From assembly GCA_001919995.1 (NCBI GenBank), contig MNIY01000066.1:1-12879 (forward strand): DNA of 12,879 bases. Direction: 5' to 3'. Numbering within the stretch: the stretch's first letter is position 1; each line of letters starts with the position of its first letter. Positions 1-7,294 of this stretch are shown piece by piece. Source of the DNA: Ktedonobacter sp. 13_1_20CM_4_53_11 (GTDB taxonomy: Bacteria > Chloroflexota > Ktedonobacteria > Ktedonobacterales > Ktedonobacteraceae). The translations under genes and the position numbers were made by a program. The notes beneath the pieces are model-generated. The model was given only the letters and a program-made list of their open reading frames with translations, was not told where the DNA came from and did not search any database.

Positions 1-1594
1 CATAATCCTCGTCAAGAATTTCCATCACGCGCTGCGTGTCTTCTTCCGTCGCCTCGCCGTACCAGGTGAGGGCGAGTTCTCGCCCGGTAACGATACGCAG
101 CGTAGGGATCGTTGCCACGGCCCGCCAGAGCTCCTCGACATGCATAGAATCGAATGGGATTCCGCCGCCGATGCCCGTTGGCAATGTATCGACTGCGTGG
201 GCGGAGTCAGTCGTAGCCCTGGCGCGACTGGCGCTGCTTGCCCGTTTGCCATGCTTTTCGACCGTCATACCATCGCCGGGAAGAATCACATCCATTCCCT
301 CCAGGCGTGTACGTAGCGCAGCGCGCGCCTCTTCGTCGCCGTGCACCAGGGCCACACGCTTTGGCTGCAGCGCGGTGGCGTAAGCTGCCAGCTCGCCGCC
401 ATCGGCGTGCGCGCTCAAATTATACTTGGCAACATGGCAGAGCACCTGCACCGTCTGTCCCCCGATATCCAGCGTGTTCTTTTTCTGTTCCGCCAGGTCC
501 AGCAGCCGTCGCCCCGGTGACTCTTCATCCTGGTAACCGGTAATCAGGATCGAGGCATCCTCTTGAGGAGCGAGGCGAGTCGCGTACCACGCGCTTGGTC
601 CGCCGGTAAGCATGCCACTGCTGCTGATGATACACGCCGGCGGACCAGCTAGGATCCGCTCGCGCTCGCGTTCATCGCGCACAAAGGTTACGGTCCGGCC
701 AGTGAAGGGCGTGTAGCCCTTGCGGATCTGCCGTTGCAAGGTGGGAGAAAGTGCTTCGGGCAGCAGCAGGTACGTCGAGCAGACTCGCCGCACAAGGCCG
801 TCGACATAGATGGGAAATTCAGGAATTTGCCCCTTATCCTGGGCGGCCTGCAATAGCAGCAGTAGTTCCTGTCCTCTACCGAGCGCGAAGCAGGGAATCA
901 GTGTATGCCCACCACGGTCGATCCCCTCCGCGACGGCCTGTGCCAGGCGCAACTCTTCCGCCTGGCGGTTCGGGTGCAGCCGCGTGCCGTAGGTGCTTTC
1001 CAGGATGAGCAGATCTGGCCTGGTAATGGGAGGCGCAAGAGCGCCCTGTACCGTGCGCTGTGGCGTAATACTGATATCGCCCGAGACGACAAGCGATCCA
1101 TCAGATGCCGAAAAGCCCAGGCTCACTGCCCCGGCGATATGTCCCGCCCGGCTGGCCTGTACCGTCACTCCCGGCAGTTCCGGGAAGGTCAGGCCCTCTC
1201 CAATTGTGAGGGGGCGCACGTGGTTCAGCATGCCTGCGACCAGCCCTTCAGGGTAGAGCGGCAGTTCCATCTCCTCCATCGCTCGCTTATTCATGATCTT
1301 GAGGGCATCGCTCAGCATGACTTCCATCAATAGCCCGGTTGCGCGCGAAGCATAAATGGGAGCCGTAGGAAACGCCTGGTGAACGAGCGGCAGGGCCCCG
1401 ATATGGTCAGCGTGCGCGTGCGTCACAAAAATGGCGCGAACATCTTTTCCCTCAAGCAAGGCAAGATCGGGCAGCGGGTCTGCTTTCTTATCGACGCGCA
1501 CACCCGCGTCGACGACAAACCACTGGCCGGCAAGTTCAATGGCAAGGCAACTTGCACCAACGCCGCTAGCACCTCCTAAAAAGACAACCTGCAT
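1..1594 (-). CDS. MBL-fold/beta-CASP RNA-processing exonuclease-like protein (3' end beyond window)
   Basis: It starts at ATG 1592-1594 and stays open to base 1 (531 codons visible). It reads as a metallo-beta-lactamase nuclease of the beta-CASP group (CPSF73/YSH1, RNase J relatives), which cleave RNA with two zinc ions. Visible motifs are HAHADH at residues 59-64 (motif II), GHIAGA with His152 (motif III), SGD with Asp173 (motif IV), LEST with Glu199 (motif A), the SSGMLTGG loop at 325-332, SAHAD with His396, and VHGD with His418. The core therefore looks complete and catalytically competent. After about residue 445 come a low-complexity Ser/Arg/Ala/Thr linker and a further segment, from about 485, that I do not recognise. 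A GAAGGA ribosome site lies 9 nt before the ATG. The gene begins 18 bp after the stop of the upstream dikinase gene, so the two are probably one operon with coupled translation. The substrate is unknown; 5'-3' exonuclease or endonuclease activity is family inference. Confidence 0.9.
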   Translation of the reverse strand, partial: MQVVFLGGASGVGASCLAIELAGQWFVVDAGVRVDKKADPLPDLALLEGKDVRAIFVTHAHADHIGALPLVHQAFPTAPIYASRATGLLMEVMLSDALKIMNKRAMEEMELPLYPEGLVAGMLNHVRPLTIGEGLTFPELPGVTVQASRAGHIAGAVSLGFSASDGSLVVSGDISITPQRTVQGALAPPITRPDLLILESTYGTRLHPNRQAEELRLAQAVAEGIDRGGHTLIPCFALGRGQELLLLLQAAQDKGQIPEFPIYVDGLVRRVCSTYLLLPEALSPTLQRQIRKGYTPFTGRTVTFVRDERERERILAGPPACIISSSGMLTGGPSAWYATRLAPQEDASILITGYQDEESPGRRLLDLAEQKKNTLDIGGQTVQVLCHVAKYNLSAHADGGELAAYATALQPKRVALVHGDEEARAALRTRLEGMDVILPGDGMTVEKHGKRASSASRARATTDSAHAVDTLPTGIGGGIPFDSMHVEELWRAVATIPTLRIVTGRELALTWYGEATEEDTQRVMEILDEDY

Positions 1595-1612
1595 TACAAA
1601 ACATCCTTCTAC

Positions 1613-4291
1613 TTAACTGGATACCTTAACTGTCCCGGCATCCCCATCGACTGTGACACGCTGTCCACTGCTCAGGCGCCCGGTTGCCACGCCAGTCCCC
1701 AGTACAGCCGGAATATGATACTCGCGGGCTACAATGGAACTGTGGCTGAGTGGACCGCCCACATCGGTAACAACTCCCGCGGCAAGGGCAAAGAGTGGCG
1801 TCCAGGCGGGCGTCGTAATCCTTGCCACCAGGATATCACCCTGTCGCATCTGATCGAACTCTTCAGGGCCGTGCATGACCCGTGCCGGGCCAGTAACACG
1901 CCCGGGGCTGGCCGCGATCCCTTTTAGCACATCACCCGTGGGCTGGTCAGTGCGAGCTGGCATCATACTGCTGAAGTCAATCCCCAAAAAGCGAGCTCCA
2001 CCTTTGAGCGGCAGGGCCACTGGCGGTGTGAGAGCACGTTCGCTCTCCCAGGTCGCACGCCGCTCGGCGATGGCCGTGCGATAGTCCGCCTGTGCTTGAC
2101 CCGCGTCCAGTGCTGTTGCGGCCTCCTGCAAATCGTCCAGCGTCAACCAGAACACGTCGTCTGGCGTGTTGATCGCGCTCGCCTCGGTCAGGCGCCGCCC
2201 GATCTCGCGCAGCATGCGGCGCAGTACCGGCCAGCCCAGGCCCGCAGCCGCCAGCGCGTCCTCGCGCAGGGGGGCGAAGCGCTGAGCCCATCCCACCAGC
2301 CGCCGGAACAGTGACAGGCGCAGCCCGTGCAGTCGCCTGAGCATCGTCTGTACTGCTTGCTCTCGTGCGGCCGCCGCTGCTTCCTGGCGCACATAGGGAT
2401 CGGGTGCCTCGCCTCTAAGAAAGAATTTGAGGGTTTCCAGCAATGACGCCGGGTCTTCGGCGGGCACTGCTTTGGCGAAGTCGAGATCGTAGATCGCATC
2501 TCCGAATCTTGCCATATGAGCCGCAAAACGTTGTCGGAACCCCGACCACCTCTCTTCGTCTACACCCGCTATCTGTTCTGCCCGGTATGCCGCGGCAAAC
2601 TCGGCGCTCGACATGTTCGCCAGTGCAGCAGCCAGTTTCGGTTGTCCGCGTACCCATTGAGCCAGGTCATACAGCGATTTCTCAGCCTGAATCGGTGCGC
2701 TGTCAAAGCCCAGTACGAACGTCAGAGCAGAGGGAGCATTGCGGCCCTTGAGCAGTTTGTTGTACACCAGGGTAAAGAGCGACTCGCTCGCATACGCCGC
2801 CGGCAGGATGCCACTCTGTACCGAGAGATAGTACTGAGCCGCTTCTTCAGTGATAGCGCGTACTCCACCCAGCAAGCCTGCGGCTGACGTGGTCGCCAGG
2901 TCCCTTAGTTGCCAGTAATTGACAACCGCTGCATACCTTGAACGGGACGCCTGCCAGCGTGAACTCGAGGTGCGAACCAGGCGTGGGAAGGCGGCGAGGA
3001 GGCGAGGCATGACGAGCGCCATCTTCGCCGTCTGTGCGGGCGTGAAGGTGAGGTCATAGTAGCCATACCCGTTGATGGTGGTCAGTATCTCACCAGCAAA
3101 CATGTCTGCCATCCCCATGCTCCTTGCGAACGCCACGAAGGCCCCGGAAAATGCAGGGAGTCCGAGCGTGGCGAACAGCGGCGAAAGCGGATCAGGCAGC
3201 AGTTCCAGCACGCTTCCACGCATGTAGTGCCCTTTGGGATTGGGAAGTTTCCACTCTGACGAGCGGATAAATCCGCTCGCTACTGTCACCTGAGGCGCGG
3301 CTGCCGGTTCTGGCAAGGCGGTGATCGGGCGAGCCTGCACTATAGAGATGCGGCCATCATGTAGAGCCCACTCGATATCCATTGGTTGGCCATAGAGATC
3401 CTCGATCTGCACACCGATACGGGCAAGTTCAGCGGCTTGAGCTGGGCTAAGCACCGCCCGGGTGCGCTGATCTGCTGTCACCGGTTCCTCGTGCGTGCCT
3501 TCGCCGGTACGCCCGGTTATTGCGGTCATCACGTCCTTCTCACTGATGTTCTGTTCAATAATTGTCCCGCTCGCCTTATCAACTATGATCGTATCGGGTG
3601 TAACCTGCCCTCCGACAATCGCCTCACCCAGCCCCCAGGCAGCGTTGATCATTACCTGGTCGCGTGCCCCTGTCAGTGGATTTGCAGTGAAAAGGATGCC
3701 TGCCGCCTCGGCGGTCACCAGTTGCTGTACAACCACTGCCAGGCTCACATCCTGTGGCGCGATGCTATGGCGCGCGCGGTAGTCAATCGCGCGCGCTGTC
3801 CAGAGCGAAGCCCAGCAGCGTTTGACCGCCTCCAGCACCATCGCTTCGCCGCGCATGTTGAGGTACGTCTCCTGCTGACCGGCAAACGACATCTCAGGCA
3901 GGTCTTCAGCGGTGGCAGAGGAACGCACCGCGACAGGCAGCTCACCCCCGCCGAGTTCAGCATACGCCTGGCGAATGGCCCCGGCAATAGCATCCGGCAT
4001 CACACCATTCTCGAAAAGCCTTCCTATCTGCCTTGATGCCTCTTCGAGCGCAGCAGGACGATCGACGGTGACAGCGGAGATACCGGAGACAGCCGCCAGA
4101 ATCTGCTCTTGCAGCCCATTCTCCGTCACAAAGCGGCGATAGGCTGCCGTAGTGATGTGAAAACCAGGAGGTACAGGCAAGCCAGCCGCTGCCATGCGCG
4201 CCAGCGAAGCACCTTTTCCCCCCACCTCCTCCAGTGTGGCAGAGACATCATCCAGCGCTAAAACGAGAGGGATATCCTGTTCAATTTTCAC
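1613..4291 (-). CDS. Rifampicin-phosphotransferase-like / PEP-synthase-like dikinase
   Basis: An 892-residue protein of the PEP synthase/pyruvate phosphate dikinase superfamily. The N-terminal ATP-grasp domain (about 1-325) shows GGKGASL (24-30), the VRSSATAEDLP block (122-132) and DIEWA..ARPI (305-323). The C-terminal swivelling domain carries the phospho-acceptor His850 in GGPLSHSSIVARE. Between them is a roughly 430-residue region beginning near RSSEWKLPNPKG and ELLPDPLSPLFATLG. The PEP/pyruvate TIM barrel that ends true PEP synthase is absent. This ATP-grasp / substrate / His order and length match rifampicin phosphotransferase (Rph, about 870 aa), which uses ATP to phosphorylate rifamycins, yielding AMP and Pi. 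The real substrate here could differ. Translation starts at GTG 4289-4291, with GAAGGAG about 8 nt upstream. It is the first gene of an operon with the beta-CASP nuclease, driven by the promoter at 4350-4379. Family call is strong; drug-inactivation role is moderate. Confidence 0.88.
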   Translation of the reverse strand: MKIEQDIPLVLALDDVSATLEEVGGKGASLARMAAAGLPVPPGFHITTAAYRRFVTENGLQEQILAAVSGISAVTVDRPAALEEASRQIGRLFENGVMPDAIAGAIRQAYAELGGGELPVAVRSSATAEDLPEMSFAGQQETYLNMRGEAMVLEAVKRCWASLWTARAIDYRARHSIAPQDVSLAVVVQQLVTAEAAGILFTANPLTGARDQVMINAAWGLGEAIVGGQVTPDTIIVDKASGTIIEQNISEKDVMTAITGRTGEGTHEEPVTADQRTRAVLSPAQAAELARIGVQIEDLYGQPMDIEWALHDGRISIVQARPITALPEPAAAPQVTVASGFIRSSEWKLPNPKGHYMRGSVLELLPDPLSPLFATLGLPAFSGAFVAFARSMGMADMFAGEILTTINGYGYYDLTFTPAQTAKMALVMPRLLAAFPRLVRTSSSRWQASRSRYAAVVNYWQLRDLATTSAAGLLGGVRAITEEAAQYYLSVQSGILPAAYASESLFTLVYNKLLKGRNAPSALTFVLGFDSAPIQAEKSLYDLAQWVRGQPKLAAALANMSSAEFAAAYRAEQIAGVDEERWSGFRQRFAAHMARFGDAIYDLDFAKAVPAEDPASLLETLKFFLRGEAPDPYVRQEAAAAAREQAVQTMLRRLHGLRLSLFRRLVGWAQRFAPLREDALAAAGLGWPVLRRMLREIGRRLTEASAINTPDDVFWLTLDDLQEAATALDAGQAQADYRTAIAERRATWESERALTPPVALPLKGGARFLGIDFSSMMPARTDQPTGDVLKGIAASPGRVTGPARVMHGPEEFDQMRQGDILVARITTPAWTPLFALAAGVVTDVGGPLSHSSIVAREYHIPAVLGTGVATGRLSSGQRVTVDGDAGTVKVSS

Positions 4292-4349
4292 TGAAAACTC
4301 TCCTTCAGAAGAGTTACGGCTATATCAAATAGCAATATGTTATAGCGTG

Positions 4350-4379
4350 ACTATAATATATTTCTTAAGCCCCTGTCAA
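4350..4379 (-). promoter_or_regulatory. Sigma-70-type promoter of the dikinase-nuclease operon
   Basis: On the minus strand a perfect -35 box TTGACA (4374-4379) is followed by an 18-bp spacer and TATAGT (4350-4355). This gives a leader of roughly 50 nt before the GTG start at 4291. It is the only strong match in the gap and is back to back with the promoter of the threonine ammonia-lyase gene. Confidence 0.65.
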
Positions 4380-4391
4380 GTATTTCAATGT

Positions 4392-4420
4392 TTGAACCCA
4401 CTTGCCACATACGTTATAAT
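4392..4420 (+). promoter_or_regulatory. Sigma-70-type promoter of the threonine ammonia-lyase gene
   Basis: TTGAAC (4392-4397), a 17-bp spacer and a perfect TATAAT (4415-4420). The expected start site near 4427 leaves about 68 nt of leader. No riboswitch or T-box could fit in that length and none is seen. The -35 box is 12 bp from the -35 box of the divergent promoter, so one bound regulator could affect both. Confidence 0.7.
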
Positions 4421-4494
4421 CTTCCCATAACGAAAAGCAACCACAATGACCGTGGACTGTTCCATTGAGGGATCGAAAGGAACCGTACCACGTC

Positions 4495-5763
4495 ATGCGT
4501 ATAATCGAAAACGAAACACTTACAGAAACCTCCGATGCCCATCAAGCTGTTACCATAGCGGACATCTGGAAGGCTCATAAGCTGCTCAAACCGCGCCTCC
4601 ATCACACTCCCCTGGAGCCATCGCGCACCTTGCAGGATCTCACGGGCGCCCATATCTACTTGAAGGCCGAGCATATGCAGCGCTCAGGCTCATTTAAGGT
4701 ACGCGGCGCAAGCTATAAACTCTCACGCCTGCCTGAACAGGAGTATAGCCGTGGAGTGATCGCCGCCTCGGCGGGCAACCACGCACAGGGCGTTGCCATT
4801 GCCGCCGCCAACTACAATATCCCCTGCACAATCGTCATGCCAGAAACTGCGCCGCTCGCCAAAGTCACAGCCACGCAGGGATATGGTGCCAATGTGGTGC
4901 TCCACGGCTTTACCTACGATGACGCCTATCAACACTGTCTCGATTTACAATTGGAGACTGGAGCCACTTTTATTCACGCCTTTGATGATCCAGATGTTGT
5001 CGCCGGGCAGGGGACACTTGGCCTGGAAATGTTGAGCGACTTGCCCGACGCGGATGCCATCGTCGTTCCTGTCGGTGGTGGGGGGCTTATCGCCGGTATT
5101 GCTATTGCCGCGCGCGCCCTGCGTCCCGATATCACTATCATCGGCGTGCAGGCTGCGGGAGCCGCTAGCTGTCGCCGATCCCTCGATGTCGGTGAGCTGC
5201 GCGCGCTGCCCGCAATTACCACCATCGCCGATGGTATCGCAGTGAAGCAACCGGGAACGCTGACGTTCTCTATTATTCAGCGTTTAGTTGATGAAGTCGT
5301 TGTTGTCAAGGACGAAGACATTATTAGCGCTGTGCTGCTGCTCATGGAACGCAACAAGATGCTCGTCGAGGGAGCGGGCGCCGCCGGTGTCGCTGCACTG
5401 TTAAGCGGAATAATCAAGCTAAAAGGCAAAAAAGTGCTCGTGCCATTGACGGGTGGCAACATCGATATTAATCTCGTGAGCCGCTTTATCGAGCACGGCC
5501 TCGCAGCCGCCGGGCGCTACTTCGTCATACATACGCTCCTGACGGATCGTCCAGGAGAATTGATGCGTTTGCTGGAAATCATCTCGGATATGCGTATCAA
5601 CGTCATCGACGTACGCCACCAGCGTATCTCCAGCCGACTGCCCATTATGCAGCGTGAAGAAACGCTCACCCTTGAAACGCGGGACCGGGCCCAGTGCGAG
5701 CAACTGCTCCAGCGCCTGCGCGAAGCAGGCTATGTTGTAGAAGAAGCGCAGGCGCTAGAATAG
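4495..5763 (+). CDS. ilvA: Threonine ammonia-lyase (threonine dehydratase), PLP-dependent, with C-terminal ACT domain
   Basis: A 422-residue fold-type II PLP enzyme converting L-threonine to 2-oxobutanoate and ammonia, the entry step to isoleucine or to threonine catabolism. The Schiff-base lysine is Lys68 in SGSFKVRGA. SAGNHAQG (92-99) binds the substrate carboxylate, GGGGL (194-198) cradles the PLP phosphate, and TGGNID (319-324) closes the active site. A single ACT domain begins near residue 342 (DRPGEL at 351-356). One short ACT domain makes it the approximately 400-aa TdcB/IlvA type, not the approximately 500-aa biosynthetic enzyme with two regulatory repeats, so isoleucine feedback cannot be assumed. 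I chose ATG 4495, which has AAAGGAA about 13 nt upstream. An in-frame TTG at 4465 would add 10 residues but has no ribosome site. The gene is transcribed alone and divergently from the dikinase operon. Confidence 0.95.
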   Translation: MRIIENETLTETSDAHQAVTIADIWKAHKLLKPRLHHTPLEPSRTLQDLTGAHIYLKAEHMQRSGSFKVRGASYKLSRLPEQEYSRGVIAASAGNHAQGVAIAAANYNIPCTIVMPETAPLAKVTATQGYGANVVLHGFTYDDAYQHCLDLQLETGATFIHAFDDPDVVAGQGTLGLEMLSDLPDADAIVVPVGGGGLIAGIAIAARALRPDITIIGVQAAGAASCRRSLDVGELRALPAITTIADGIAVKQPGTLTFSIIQRLVDEVVVVKDEDIISAVLLLMERNKMLVEGAGAAGVAALLSGIIKLKGKKVLVPLTGGNIDINLVSRFIEHGLAAAGRYFVIHTLLTDRPGELMRLLEIISDMRINVIDVRHQRISSRLPIMQREETLTLETRDRAQCEQLLQRLREAGYVVEEAQALE

Positions 5764-5803
5764 AACATGGGTTAGCAATCTACAAAGGCAGAGAAGTAAG
5801 TGA

Positions 5804-6178
5804 TTAGAATGGCTCTAGCCTATGAGGACGACCCGCAATCATCTGCCGGTGTACCTCGAGCATCCGTTGGTGATCCTCGACCATTTCGTGATGTTCCTTT
5901 AACGCTCTTTGATAGCTTTGCCAGGCTTGTTCTTGCTCTGACCTTCCTCGATGGGATTTTAGCACATCTTTATACAGGGCCTGCACCAGATAATGATGCT
6001 CCAGCAAGAGCTGATGATGATCCATCAGCTGGTGGTGGTGATCCCTCACAGCTTGGTAATGGTCTTGGAGCGCCTGGTAATAGGCCTGGTTCCGAACGTA
6101 TTCAGGGTCAGAGCGGCGCGTTTGCTCGCTGTGCTCTCCTGATTCTGGTTCCCCTCTGGCTTCTTCATCGTTTTCCAT
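5804..6178 (-). CDS. Small His-rich heptad-repeat coiled-coil protein
   Basis: A 124-residue hypothetical protein whose family I do not recognise. Residues 1-27 are acidic and polar. From about residue 33 a seven-residue period is plain to see: HYQAVRD, HHHQLMD, HHQLLLE, then HHYLVQA and LYKDVLK, and a second stretch ALKEHHEMVEDHQRMLEVH near 91-109. Leu, Met and Val fall at core positions and His-His or His-Asp/Glu pairs at exposed positions. This implies a helical coiled coil with many imidazoles, able in principle to bind metal ions. No signal peptide, membrane helix or Cys is present. No well-placed ribosome site is seen: AAAGGGAG lies about 17 nt before the ATG, in the loop of a hairpin. 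The plus-strand frame over the same DNA (5800-6180) is an unstructured Pro/Ala/Asp-rich translation, so I take the minus strand as real. The gene converges on the threonine ammonia-lyase gene, 40 bp away. Confidence 0.65.
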   Translation of the reverse strand: MENDEEARGEPESGEHSEQTRRSDPEYVRNQAYYQALQDHYQAVRDHHHQLMDHHQLLLEHHYLVQALYKDVLKSHRGRSEQEQAWQSYQRALKEHHEMVEDHQRMLEVHRQMIAGRPHRLEPF

Positions 6179-6187
6179 AATTAAAAT

Positions 6188-6218
6188 GAAACAGGCTCCC
6201 TTTGGATTAAGCTGTTTC
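6188..6218 (-). repeat. Inverted repeat with a ribosome-site-like loop before the His-rich gene
   Basis: GAAACAG (6188-6194) pairs with CTGTTTC (6212-6218), extendable by two pairs across a one-base bulge. Read on the minus strand the loop contains AAAGGGAG and the hairpin ends 9 nt before the ATG at 6178. It could hold or present the ribosome site, but chance cannot be excluded. Confidence 0.35.
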
Positions 6219-6264
6219 GTGCAGATCAGGTTATCAGAACACGAATACTTAGATATGGGGAGTT

Positions 6265-6384
6265 ATGCCGGAAAACATCCCCTTGTTCATCGAAGATTCA
6301 TATGACAGAGATGAAACGGGTTATCTACGGGTCGCTATGCTCATGCACACTATACGCTATGTGGATAGTGCCGGTCAACCATGA
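6265..6384 (+). CDS. Possible 39-residue small protein
   Basis: ATG 6265 to TGA 6382-6384 encodes 39 residues with ordinary composition (MPENIPLFIEDSYDRDE, then a more hydrophobic stretch with LRVAMLMHTIRYV). GGGGAG precedes the ATG but is only 2-3 nt away, closer than normal. It could be a genuine small protein, a remnant of a larger decayed gene, or chance. I recognise no family. The promoter of the pentapeptide gene begins 21 bp after its stop. Confidence 0.25.
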   Translation: MPENIPLFIEDSYDRDETGYLRVAMLMHTIRYVDSAGQP

Positions 6385-6405
6385 GAATCCAGGCTATTGC
6401 TCAGT

Positions 6406-6434
6406 TTGAACAATCATCTTTCGTTTTTTATAAT
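6406..6434 (+). promoter_or_regulatory. Near-consensus promoter of the pentapeptide-repeat gene
   Basis: TTGAAC (6406-6411), a 17-bp T-rich spacer and a perfect TATAAT (6429-6434). The predicted start site is near 6441, with an approximately 34-nt leader that includes AGGAGG. It uses the same -35 hexamer, spacing and -10 box as the threonine ammonia-lyase promoter, which suggests housekeeping-sigma, high-level expression. Confidence 0.75.
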
Positions 6435-6474
6435 GGATTAAATGGCGTAAAAAGATATACAGGAGGAAATAGCT

Positions 6475-6960
6475 ATGGCAAACCAGCAATATATAGATCT
6501 ACTGCGGCAAGGAGTGAAAGCCTGGAACGCATGGAGGCAGGAAAATCCAACTGAAGTGCCGGACTTGAACGAAACCGATCTCGGTGCTGTGGATCTGAGC
6601 GGAGCCAATTTGAGTAGAGTCAACCTGAGCGGCGCCAGGTTGAGCGGAGCTACACTGATAAAAGCTGACCTTAGCTGGTCCAGCCTCGTGGGAGCCGATT
6701 TGAGCAAGGCAAACCTGAGGGAAGCCAACTTAAGTGGGGCCGATCTCAGCGCCGCTGACCTGACTCTGGCCAATCTCAGCAATACAGACCTGAGCAATGC
6801 AGTCCTCATTGATACCGTCTTGATTGAAGCAGACCTGAGCGAAGCGAACCTGACCGGCGCAGATCTCACCGGCGCCTTCCTCAGACAGGCCAACCTCAGA
6901 GGAGCCATCATCACGCAAGAGCAAATCGACAAGGCCAGATCACCTGATGATATTCCTTGA
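6475..6960 (+). CDS. Pentapeptide-repeat protein
   Basis: A 161-residue protein. Residues 1-34 form a short helical leader with WNAWRQENP followed by PDL, a module common in front of pentapeptide repeats in cyanobacteria and Chloroflexota. Residues 35-144 are 22 uninterrupted five-residue units of the A(D/N)LSGA pattern, with Leu at the centre of every unit. The family folds as a right-handed quadrilateral beta-helix, and 22 units would make about five and a half turns. Residues 145-161 cap it (ITQEQIDKARSP). No membrane segment or other domain is present. Some relatives (Qnr, MfpA) mimic DNA and protect gyrase, but nothing in this sequence identifies that role; most such proteins have no known function. 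AGGAGG lies 8 nt before the ATG. The long frame on the opposite strand is a by-product of the repeat. Confidence 0.93.
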   Translation: MANQQYIDLLRQGVKAWNAWRQENPTEVPDLNETDLGAVDLSGANLSRVNLSGARLSGATLIKADLSWSSLVGADLSKANLREANLSGADLSAADLTLANLSNTDLSNAVLIDTVLIEADLSEANLTGADLTGAFLRQANLRGAIITQEQIDKARSPDDIP

Positions 6961-6982
6961 GCTCCTCTGAGTGAGCAATGCA

Positions 6983-7279
6983 CTAATTTTGAGTCGTTTC
7001 ATCAATCGATGAGGTAAGCTCTTCAATCACTTCAATATCAGCTTCCTTCAGGGCTACCTGCGTGTCGGAATGTTTTTCTGTGACTTCTACCAGGATCATG
7101 GCATCATAGCCGCCTTGACCGCCCTGATTGCCCTGATTGCTGATCGTCTGAAACTGTATCACTCGTACAACGGTGAACCCAGGGTCACCAGGTACTTCTT
7201 TGCCAATGAGGTTATTTGCCCATGCTGCAATCTCGCTAACTGTTACCGCGTGCTCATAAGCGAGTAGGCGTGTCTCCAT
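6983..7279 (-). CDS. Hypothetical 98-residue protein with Asn/Gln/Gly-rich linker
   Basis: Family not recognised. Residues 1-47 look like a small alpha/beta fold (HAVTVSEIAAWANNLIG, then FTVVRVIQFQTI). A flexible NQGNQGGQGG linker at about 48-57 interrupts it, followed by a beta strand (DAMILVEVTE) and an acidic helix (ALKEADIEVIEEL). The linker falls between two predicted strands and so probably forms a long loop. No signal peptide, membrane segment or Cys is seen. AGAAGGGAA sits just before the ATG. The gene starts 15 bp after the stop of the CxCxxC protein and its ribosome site lies in that gap, so the two are likely co-transcribed. It converges on the pentapeptide gene with 22 bp between stops and no clear terminator. 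Confidence 0.7.
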   Translation of the reverse strand: METRLLAYEHAVTVSEIAAWANNLIGKEVPGDPGFTVVRVIQFQTISNQGNQGGQGGYDAMILVEVTEKHSDTQVALKEADIEVIEELTSSIDETTQN

Positions 7280-7294
7280 AAAGTTCCCTTCTAT

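Larger units (their letters stand above)
6179..6474. other. Intergenic region between the His-rich gene and the pentapeptide gene
   Basis: These 296 bases hold the hairpin at 6188-6218, a possible 39-codon frame at 6265-6384 and the pentapeptide-gene promoter at 6406-6434. I could not recognise a convincing minus-strand promoter for the His-rich gene. The region is clearly richer in A and T than the flanking genes. Confidence 0.6.

Noticed and set aside
3386..4036. 216-codon plus-strand frame inside the dikinase gene
   Set aside because: The minus strand encodes the conserved ATP-grasp motifs here; the plus frame is an open shadow in GC-rich DNA with no recognisable motif.
4465..4494. TTG start giving 10 extra residues on the threonine ammonia-lyase
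   Set aside because: There is no ribosome site before it, whereas ATG 4495 has AAAGGAA upstream, and the extra residues do not belong to the enzyme fold.
4292..4494. Rifamycin-associated element (the conserved inverted repeat ahead of many actinobacterial rph genes)
   Set aside because: I looked for a GC-rich 19-bp inverted repeat upstream of the Rph-like gene and found none; only ordinary promoter boxes are present.
5800..6180. 126-codon plus-strand frame over the His-rich gene
   Set aside because: Its translation is Pro/Ala/Asp/Gly-rich without any domain, as expected from reading His/Gln/Asp codons backwards. The minus strand shows a clear heptad pattern.
6438..6983. 181-codon minus-strand frame opposite the pentapeptide gene
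   Set aside because: It is a repeated Leu/Arg/Ser pattern produced by the complementary strand of the pentapeptide repeats; it has no independent support.
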